Source: Phaseolus vulgaris
Taxonomy: Eukaryota; Streptophyta; Magnoliopsida; Fabales; Fabaceae
Direction: 5' to 3'
DNA: 64,000 nucleotides
NCBI RefSeq assembly: GCF_000499845.2
Contig: NC_023750.2
Coordinates: 8,751,790-8,815,789 of the forward strand
Numbering within the stretch: the first letter of the stretch is position 1; each line of letters starts with the position of its first letter. Shown here piece after piece: positions 56,553-64,000 of the stretch. The position numbers and the translations under genes were made by a program. The notes below the pieces were generated by a model, which was not told where the DNA came from, ran no database searches, and was given only the letters and a program-made list of their open reading frames with translations.

Positions 56553-59500
56553 TTAAAAATAGGACCTTGTTAACGATATACTCCCTTCTCCATTGACAAA
56601 TAAAGTTTCAAAATTGTTTTGTACAAATGCTTCACATTCATGAAAAGTGACATCATTATCTTCTCCCATGTCATATAAGTCTCGTGGCTTTAGATGCACA
56701 GGAATGCTCCAATCTTTAGCTAATTCATCCACTACATAATAAACCATTTGTGCTTCTTTAGCTTGGATGTATGGTTCATCATCATCATTATCACCAATGT
56801 GTATCAAACGTGTAAAGTTTACTAGTGTAAATCCAAGATCATCTGTCATAATCCCTCTAGAAGTAGTTGTATTAGCCCACATACATTTGAACAAAGTAAC
56901 AGAAAATCGACCATTATAGTTTATCTCAATTATGTCTACCAATTTTCCATAATAAGGCACACCCCCAAATTGCATTTGATTTTCGATGCTACTTGCATAA
57001 CTCCTTGTCCCAAAAGTACCAAATATCCCACTGTTTTGTGTTTTAAGTCCTTCATCTCTCTCCAATGTACGGAACTTGAAGCCATTTACATTGTAAGCAT
57101 TGTAACGTTTTGCACAATCAATTGGCCCCATAGCTAAGAACTTTAAATCATCTGAGTGAGGTCCATTCAACTCATTTCTTATCTAAAAAAGAGGAGAATA
57201 TGATCAAAACAATTCTATATATTCAATATAATCAAAAGTCAACAATATAAATTATACATACACGACGAGAAAACCATTCTGCAAATTCTCTATGAACTCT
57301 CTTATCTATCACAGAGGATGACCGTGTACGACTTCTTAATTGTCTTCGTATAATGTCTCTAAACTCTCTAAATTAAATAAATAATAATTACATGGTTAGT
57401 GTTCAATTGCAGATGAATCATAATAAGTTATAAAGTCAAAGTACTTACTGAAGGAAAGGGTCAACTTGGGCACAATTAGTCAATATATGACAATGTGCTT
57501 GTAACTTTTCCTTTGCTGATAAAGAGAAGTAAGTAAAAGACCCAATTGGTTTTCCAACAGGTGGAAACAAAGTGCTTGCACTAGATGATATAGTGTCTGG
57601 TTCATCATCAACACGCCTTATTCGATTAAATACAGTCTCAATTTCATTTAAATATCTTGAACAAAAGGTTAAAGACTCTTCAGCCATGTAGCCTTCAGCT
57701 ATTGAGCCTTCTGGTTGTGCCTTGTTATGCACATAAGATTTCAACTTTCCTAAATATCTCTCAATGGGATACATCCATCTATATTGGACAGGTCCTCCAA
57801 GCTTGGCATCTTCCACCAAATGAACCATGACTGTAAAAAATGCAGGAGGAAATAATATCTCCATGTGACATAATGTGAGAACAACTCTATTTTGCAGTTG
57901 GTTAAGTTCATCCACTTTTAAAACTTTACTGCATAAGTTTCTAAAAAATGAACACAAATCAATCAAAACATAGCACACTTCCTTAGGGAGTGTCTTTCTC
58001 ATTGCTAAAGGTAGAAGTTGCTCCTTCAAAACATGTGAATCATGACTTTTCAATCCTCCAAGCTTACATTGTTTGACATCAACACATCTACTAATGTTAC
58101 TTGAGTAGCCATCTGGAACAGTGATGTTCTTTAATGTTGTCAGAAATGTATGCTTATTTTCTTTTGTCAATGTACATATAGCAGGAAGATATTTATTATT
58201 TTCATCAGGCCAAAGATCAGGTCTAACACCCCAATCTTTTAAGTCCTTTCGTGCCTTTAGGTTATCTTTTGATTTTTTTCCTTGGTTCAATAATGTATAC
58301 ACCACATTATCACGTACATTTTTTTTCAATGTGCATAACATCTAGATTATGGTGCAATAAATTGTTTACCCAATAAGGAAGTTCAAAAAATATACTTTTT
58401 TTCGCCATTGTAGAGGGCCATCAATAGCTTGGTGATCTCTGCGTTGTCGTTTCCCCAGTTCCTCAACTTCTGGTTCTTTCCCAAATATGATATTGACATT
58501 CTCAACTTGTCTTAAGACATCTGTTCCTGATATTGTCAAAGGAGGATTTCTATTTTCCACACTTCCATCAAAATGAATGCGGGCTAATCTGAATTTGTGT
58601 CTTGCATTTAACCAACGTCGATGATTCATGAAACAAAATTTACCCTGAATCTTCTTAGGAGTATTGTCAAAATTACACCTAGGGCAAGCCAACCCAGTAT
58701 GTGTATTCCACCCAGATAAGGTTCCAAGACCAGGAAAATCACTAATGGTCCACAATATAGCTGCATGCATATTAAACACTTCATTGCTATATGAATCAAA
58801 AGTTTTAAGTCCATTGTTCCATAGCTCTTTTAATTCTTCAATTAATGGCCTTAAATATACATCAATATCATTTCCTGGTGCTCTTTTACCGGGAATGATC
58901 ATGGAAAGAATGAATGAACTTTGCTTCATACACATCCAAGGAGGAAGATTGTAGGGTATGAGTACAATAGGCCAAGTACTATGACTTGTACTCAAATCAC
59001 CGAATGGATTGAATCCATCAGCTGCCAAGCCAAGTCTAACATTTCGAGCATCTGAAGCAAATTGAGGATTCATTAGCTCAAAGTTCTTCCATGCTTCAGA
59101 ATCCCTCGGATGCCTTAGTATGCCTTCATTTGTACTTCCTGATGCATGCCATTGCATATGCTCGGCTATTTTAGAAGACATAAACATTCGTTGTAAGCGT
59201 GGCTTCAATTGAAAATATCTTAAAACTTTAGCAGGAACTTTCTTTTGCTTTTTCAGAGTACCATCAATAGTCTTGTTCTTCTTTCTTCTTTTCCATCTAG
59301 ATTCATTACATTTCTTACAAACTTCTTTGTCTTTGTCTTCTCCATAGTACAACATGCAATCATTTGGGCAAGCATCAATTTTGGTGTAATGAAGGCCAAG
59401 CTTATTAATGATTTTCTTAACTTCATAGAAGGAACATGGAATTTTAGCATAATCAAAGGCATCTGCTAACAACTCCAATATCATTGACATTGCCTTGTCA

Positions 59501-60030
59501 GTCATTCTACATAGACATTTGATGTGGTACAATTTGAGCAAGAAAGAAAGTTTAGAATACTTGCCACATCCTTCATACAAACTTTGTTGCCCATCATGCA
59601 TAAACTTCAGATACTCAGCAATTTCATCAGGCATCATTTCGCTTGATCTAGGACGCATATCCTCATCATCCTCCACGTTATCATCATAGAAAAAATTTCC
59701 GAATGCGTCATTAACCATGACACGTATGGGATCATTACCAGAAACTTTATGCTCATTTGATTGGAAAACTGGAGGTGTTTCAGTCGTATTTTGTACAAAA
59801 CTTGTCTCGCCATGTAGAAGCCAGAATGTATAACCTTTTGGAAAAGGATGAAGAATCAAGTGCTCATGTGTTGCTTCTCGAGTTTGCCATTTTTTAAGAT
59901 TGCATTTCGGACATGGGCAAATTATCTTACCCTCAACGCTCTTATTAGCAAATGCAAAGTCCAAAAATTTATTCAATCCATCCATATACTGACATGTATT
60001 TCGAGGCATGTTAATCCAAGACTTATCCAT
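56553..60030 (-). CDS. TNP2-type transposase of the inner CACTA, nearly intact
   Basis: Exon 1 is 60030 to about 57446. It starts [20 protein letters not shown] with CPCPKC (transposase-associated domain). The TNP2 core follows: [59 protein letters not shown] and [20 protein letters not shown] with CPRC. DUF4218-like: [20 protein letters not shown] and [14 protein letters not shown]. Exon 2 (about 57367-57262) reads [20 protein letters not shown]. Exon 3 (about 57183-56553) is DUF4216-like ([33 protein letters not shown]). A one-base loss in an A run (58396-58402) and a one-base gain in another (58319-58326) cancel, leaving about 75 bases out of frame with stops. Otherwise it is open. Confidence 0.88.
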
Positions 60031-60340
60031 ATCTAAATGGAATTGTTTGATAAAAATAAAGCAAACCTAGCATGAAAGTTAAAAAAAAAACACATGTGTC
60101 AACAAGAGTATTAGAATGCGTAAAAGAATAGAAGTGAAATAAGTGTATAAAGTGAAATGCAACAAGAGTGAATAAGATAGAGTAATTAATCACTATACTT
60201 TTCAGATACATTAAGAAAATAACAAAATAAGTGGAAAATGTGGTCATAAATCTATAATAGAGTCCGACCACAACTATTGAATTCATTATTTTCATGCATA
60301 AGAATACTAGATTCTCCAGTATAAAAGATTCAAAAATCAT

Positions 60341-60460
60341 CTCAAACCTCTGTGCTAATGACTGAACTGGTGGAGCACACAGTATAGTTGATTGAATATT
60401 GGCTAAGCACTACTAATTTGTGTCCCTTACTCTGTGGGGCCATTGGCAACATTTGAACTA
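60341..60460. other. Spacer of the inner CACTA
   Basis: No feature recognised. Confidence 0.4.
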
Positions 60461-60822
60461 GTATCTTCTAATTGTAGTATTATTCTATACTATTGCATTT
60501 TCTTTTTGTTTTTATCCCTGTTATTTTGGTTTGTTGTAATAGCTTTCCCTTACCAGAATTAAAACTGAGTAACATTTTAAAAATTAAATAATGGTAAAAG
60601 GGTTTAATAGAAAGAGATAAGGTTTAGAGAGATAAGGTTCATTGTAACGTATCTTCTAATTGTAGTATTATTCTATACTATTGCATTTTCTTTTTGTTTT
60701 TATCCCTGTTATTTTGGTTTGTTGTAATAGCTTTCCCTTACCAGAATTAAAACTGAGTAACATTTTAAAAATTAAATAATGGTAAAAGGGTTTAATAGAA
60801 AGAGATAAGGTTTAGAGAGAGA
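60461..60822. repeat. 188-bp tandem duplication
   Basis: The segment starting GTATCTTCTAATTGTAGTAT at 60461 is repeated almost perfectly from 60649, ending near TTTAGAGAGA. Near identity means a recent duplication or an assembly artefact. Confidence 0.92.
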
Positions 60823-60885
60823 ACAGTAAGAAATTTCAGGAAAAGAATACTCTCTTAAGAATGTAGGGCCACAAATATTCATAGA

Positions 60886-61215
60886 CTACTTAGAAATGGC
60901 AATGGTAGAGCATGATTGAGCGACCTCAATGCTTAAGAAATATTTCAGAGGGATTTGAGCTAGTGGTGGATACCGCAGAGTCATCTCCAGCAATGACAAT
61001 GTCATTAGCATAAACAAGATAAATGCATAGGCCAAATGGAGAATGGAGGGAGAGGATAAAATGATTAATCTCAAAGCACAGGGAAACTGTTTCTGCTCAT
61101 ACAAAGAGAAATGAAAGATGTAGACAAGGCATGTGTCACCAGACCTAGTAAAACCTCTTATTGCAACTAACTGTGCTAGAAGGCCTTTTTTATGTCTAGA
61201 TAGTGAAGAGGCCAA
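60886..61215 (-). pseudogene. Ty1/copia reverse transcriptase fragment in the inner CACTA
   Basis: Minus-strand frames give CIYLVYANDIVIAGDD, matching the copia catalytic VYVDDIVITGDD with Asp to Asn at the first D. In another frame comes LKYFLSIEVAQS, matching LKYFLGIEVA.S. It is about 100 codons with a frame change, and the rest of the element is absent. Confidence 0.75.
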
Positions 61216-61566
61216 TCACGAATAATAGTTATATCACATTAAAATTAGGCCAGTAGAAGTGGTGCAAATATCCAAATCTAGTAAAAAAAACTCATAAGAA
61301 ATGCATTTTAATGTCTCTAAAGAAGCTCAAATATTTAACAGCCAAGTAACCGCTTAAGCCAGCAACATGTTGATAGACATTCAGGGGAAGGCTGATATGC
61401 AAACCAAATAACAGTTATCTCACTGCCATTCTATTTAATGCATATAAGGAGTGAAACAGTAAGCAATCTAAAAACCGTGATAAGGTTTCTGATCAAATTA
61501 GTAAAGATGAATTTACTGTAAGAATGGGAGGACAAGTAAGAATAGAGTATTAAACAAAGCAGGAAC

Positions 61567-61644
61567 CTTGAGCCTCTGTTTACTGTCCTTGTCCCAGAAA
61601 TTAAAAGCACCGTCAGATCCGGCAGTAGCAAAAGTGTGATGCAC
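61567..61644 (-). pseudogene. RAE1: Captured exon of mRNA-export factor RAE1
   Basis: The 78-base exon is preceded by a good acceptor (TGGCTTTCAG) and followed by GT. It encodes HHTFATAGSDGAFNFWDKDS then KQRLK. This matches a WD40 repeat that I recognise from plant RAE1 (HGTFATAGSDGAFNFWDKDS). RAE1 is a nuclear-pore-associated mRNA-export protein. Only this exon with intron-like flanks is recognisable; neighbouring exons were not found. It lies inside the inner CACTA downstream of the copia RT piece, so it was probably captured from a host gene. It is not a working gene. Confidence 0.78.
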
Positions 61645-62640
61645 CTGAAAGCCAAGACATAAAATCAGATCTTACACAGAAGAATATTAAATCTACAGCT
61701 TGAAAATAAATTAAACTAATTTTGACAAGAATACTCCATAATGCCAGCAGTTCAATTTTTTTAAACAAAACATATCTTTCAGCAGATATACAACAAGGAT
61801 TTGACAAGAATAACAACAGGAAAACAACAAAAGCATAGATAAGACAGTGGAGGTGACTTGTCCATTTGTCCATGGACCTTGATTTTCCATGGATTGAGAA
61901 ATTCAAGTGATTGAAACATTAAGAGCTTTGGAAGAATACGCTTTGAGCAGCTTAATCTATCCTTAAACAGACACATAGTATGTCCTATTTAGGACACTAG
62001 TCGTGTCCTGGTGTCCCATGCTGGAGTTGGTGTTTCATAGGGACAAATTCCACTTTTTTCCCTTTCTAAGGATAGATAGCAATTGCCTAAGGGAAGAAAG
62101 AAGAGTACATGGTAATAAAGAAGAGTATGGTTATTTCTGATTAGTTGATAGAGCATAAAACTATTTATGATTACACACGAATAATACTATTGCATGTTCA
62201 TTAAACTCAACAAAATATCTCCTCTTAGGAATTTGTATCACAATTTAAGCATGGCATTTTCAATTTTAATGAAAGTGCATAATCTGCAAGAATCAGGACA
62301 ACCATGTGCATTATCAAAACGCAAAGGAAGATAGGTCCCAATAATAAAAGCCATATCAGCGTCAGGATCACCAAACAACAAAAAAACAAGATTCAAGGAC
62401 CAGTTTGATTTGAACTAGTCCTTTCTCTAATAAGCCTTTGTCTTTATCTTGGAATCTATGCATCCATGGACCGCAAGCATAGATATGCCCAAGCAACCTA
62501 CCGAAAGCAGAATTGAAAACAAATGTGAAAACATAATAACTGGAAAAACTGGATCAGAAATAGTGAATGAAAACAAATGGTTGGGATCCTTTTTTCTTTT
62601 CTTTTTTGAGCTGGAGCAGATTTAACTATGAACCATAACC
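61645..62640. other. Probable captured intron or unassigned DNA of the inner CACTA
   Basis: No coding signal is recognised. Composition fits plant intron sequence next to the RAE1 exon. Confidence 0.4.
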
Positions 62641-62860
62641 CTAGAAGCAGAAACACCCTGAACCATAACCCTGCACTCCCTTAGAAGAAGAAACAAATTA
62701 CCGTGGTGAAGCAGCAGAAGCAGATTCGTGGTGAAGCAGCAGAAGCAGGTTCGTGGTGGAGGAGGAGAAACAGATCCGGTGGAGGAGGAGAAACAGATCC
62801 GGTGGAGGAGAAACAGGTCCGGTGGATGAGAAGCTATGGTAGAGGATGAGAAGTACTGTG
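62625..62860. repeat. Short tandem repeats near the right end of the inner CACTA
   Basis: TGAACCATAACCCT occurs twice, GTGGTGAAGCAGCAGAAGCA twice, and GGTGGAGGAGGAGAAACAGA about three times, between 62627 and 62830. Confidence 0.85.
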
Positions 62861-63159
62861 GAAGTGGAAGAGGAGAATGAACATTTTAGTCCAAAGTTGT
62901 AAAAAGTGAGTATTTTCCTAAGGTTTGAAAATACATGGAAAAGTTAAAAAAAAGATAATTTTTCTTTTTCTATTAAAAATATTTATATAAAATAAATAAA
63001 AAATAATTAATTTTAATTAAATAAATATTTAAAATCAATAATATTTTTTAAAAAATTTATATGTTTAAAGTTACATTTTCAAAAACTTTAAGAATTTAGT
63101 TATCAAATATATTAAAATTATTTTTTAAATTATTTTTTTATGAGATTTTAGAATAAATT

Positions 63160-63541
63160 AATGAAACTTAACAAAGGTTAAAAAACCTCAACTATTTTGC
63201 AGAGGTTTTAAAGTAAACCTTTGAAAATTAACTAAGGTTAAAAAACCTCCGTTATTTTGCGGAGGTTTTGAAATAAACCTATGGAAATTAATGAAGGTTA
63301 AAAAAACCTCAGTTATTTTGCGGAGATTTTAAAATAAACCTTCGGAAATTAATGAAGGTTAAAAAAACCTCCGTCATTTTGCCAAGGTTTTATAATAAAC
63401 CTTTGGAATTTAAATAAGGTTAAAAAACCTCCGTTATTTTGTTGAGGTTTTAGAAAAAAACCTCTATTAATTAAATCAATTCCTAAGGTTATGTTAACCT
63501 CCGCTAAATAACCTCCACTAAAACCTTTTTTTCTTGTAGTG
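63160..63541. repeat. Right subterminal repeats of the inner CACTA
   Basis: Five copies of a unit of about 60 bp contain AAGGTTAAAAAACCTCCG, TTATTTTG and CGGAGGTTTT. AACCTCCG/CGGAGGTT forms an 8-bp stem in the best copy (about 63240-63270). They lead into the terminal TTTCTTGTAGTG. Confidence 0.88.
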
Positions 63542-63742
63542 TAAGGAAACGAAAATGACAATGGCAACGAAGTGAATAATGAATGATGCGAAAACGAAAA
63601 CGAAAACGAATGAGTGAAACTGAAACTTACAAAACGCAGAGAGAAGAAACTGAACTGAGCGCAAAACGTTGAAACGAAGAGCGGAGAAGAGGAAAGTGAA
63701 AGTGAAAGTGAAACTAGTGGTGCGCTTCAAATTTTTAGGGTA
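63542..63742 (-). other. Right part of the outer CACTA 5' region
   Basis: It resumes after the inner element's TAA duplication. The stretch is purine-rich with GAAAACGAAAAC and GTGAAAGTGAAA repeats and no domain; probable promoter or 5' untranslated sequence of the outer transposase. Confidence 0.5.
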
Positions 63743-63847
63743 AAATTGTTTTACAAATGCGGTTGTAGGGTAAGACCGCATTTGTAAATCATTTGAATTA
63801 ATTTACAAATGCGGTCTTACCCTACAACCGCATTTGTAAAACAATTT
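63743..63847. repeat. Perfect 47-bp inverted repeat in the outer CACTA right end
   Basis: Arms 63743-63789 and 63801-63847 are exact reverse complements around the 11-base spacer CATTTGAATTA. Each arm holds two copies of the ACAAATGCGG subterminal motif. Confidence 0.93.
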
Positions 63848-63940
63848 AATTTCAAAAATGCCACCGCGTTTTTTACAAATGTGTTTAAGCGCAAAGCCGC
63901 ACTAAATAAAGGGTCGTTGTTTTCCATTTCTGCACTAGTG

Positions 63941-64000
63941 TATGTTCCAAGCCTATGCTTTTTGAAACCAGTATTACCATTGTGGTCTGCAAGAGGCATT
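63941..64000 (-). CDS. Possible C-terminal end of a host ORF, cut by the outer CACTA
   Basis: The minus strand is open from the window edge: PLADHNGNTGFKKHRLGT, then TA before the CACTA terminus. Restoring the empty site would give a TAA stop at exactly this point. I do not recognise the protein. Only 20 codons are visible, so it may be a chance frame. Confidence 0.35.

Larger units (their letters stand above)
52613..63541 (-). mobile_element. Inner CACTA transposon, 10.9 kb, nested in the outer one
   Basis: Ends CACTACAAGAAAAATGG and its complement TTTCTTGTAGTG; TAA flanks both (52610-52612 and 63542-63544). Terminal motif and subterminal repeats differ from the outer element, so it is a different CACTA family. 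It carries its own TNP2-type transposase and second protein on the minus strand, plus a RAE1 exon and copia fragments. Confidence 0.95.
45332..63940 (-). mobile_element. Outer CACTA (En/Spm) transposon, 18.6 kb with an inner CACTA
   Basis: Left end CACTAGTGCAGAAATG and right end CATTTCTGCACTAGTG are inverted repeats. TAT flanks both ends (45329-45331 and 63941-63943), the 3-bp duplication of CACTA elements. Subterminal repeats with ACAAATGCGGTC fill both ends. Without the inner element and its duplication it is about 7.7 kb. It encodes a TNP2-type transposase and a second protein with a Ulp1-like domain, both on the minus strand. Confidence 0.95.

Overview
This is nuclear DNA from a flowering plant, most likely a eudicot (legume-like repeat families are my inference only). 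It is a mosaic of AT-rich intergenic DNA and nested transposable elements. No complete ordinary host protein-coding gene is visible. The only host features I can support are a tRNA-Lys(TTT) gene at 5127-5198 and a possible C-terminal end of a host ORF entering from the right edge.

Layout. 1-845 is the 3' end of a Tat-type Ty3/gypsy element whose body lies to the left. 846-8540 is AT-rich and holds decayed LINE and Ty1/copia remnants, microsatellites and the tRNA. 8541-28618 is a decayed minus-strand Ty3/gypsy Tat-lineage element with an antisense extra gene next to its 3' LTR. Nested inside it are a CRM-like chromovirus (11146-18619), an LTR-like fragment (from about 18665), a solo LTR with AACAT target duplication (23176-24269), a TRIM-like segment in its leader, and an 848-bp hAT-like element in its 5' LTR.

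29060-41400 is a young Tat-lineage element with two 1206-bp LTRs that differ at about ten sites and an ATACT target duplication. It has lost gag and the catalytic part of protease. It keeps RT, RNase H and an integrase with its DDE residues, and carries two related intron-containing genes on the antisense strand between integrase and the 3' LTR. Its LTRs and 3' region share a hairpin whose stems differ by compensatory changes.

41401-45331 is AT-rich and apparently empty. 45332-63940 is an 18.6-kb CACTA transposon (TAT target duplication) with a second 10.9-kb CACTA inserted in it (52613-63541, TAA target duplication). Both encode TNP2-type transposase plus a second En/Spm-type protein on the minus strand. 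The second protein of the outer element ends in a Ulp1-like cysteine protease domain. The inner element carries a fragment of the host mRNA-export gene RAE1 and pieces of copia retrotransposons. The outer CACTA appears to sit exactly at the stop codon of an ORF that runs in from the right end of the window.

How the parts work together: the retroelement genes are gag-pol remnants needed for copy-and-paste movement, and the CACTA genes are transposase/DNA-binding pairs acting on the terminal and subterminal repeats. Most are broken, and nearly all nonsense changes I can see are C-to-T or G-to-A, as expected from deamination of methylated cytosine.
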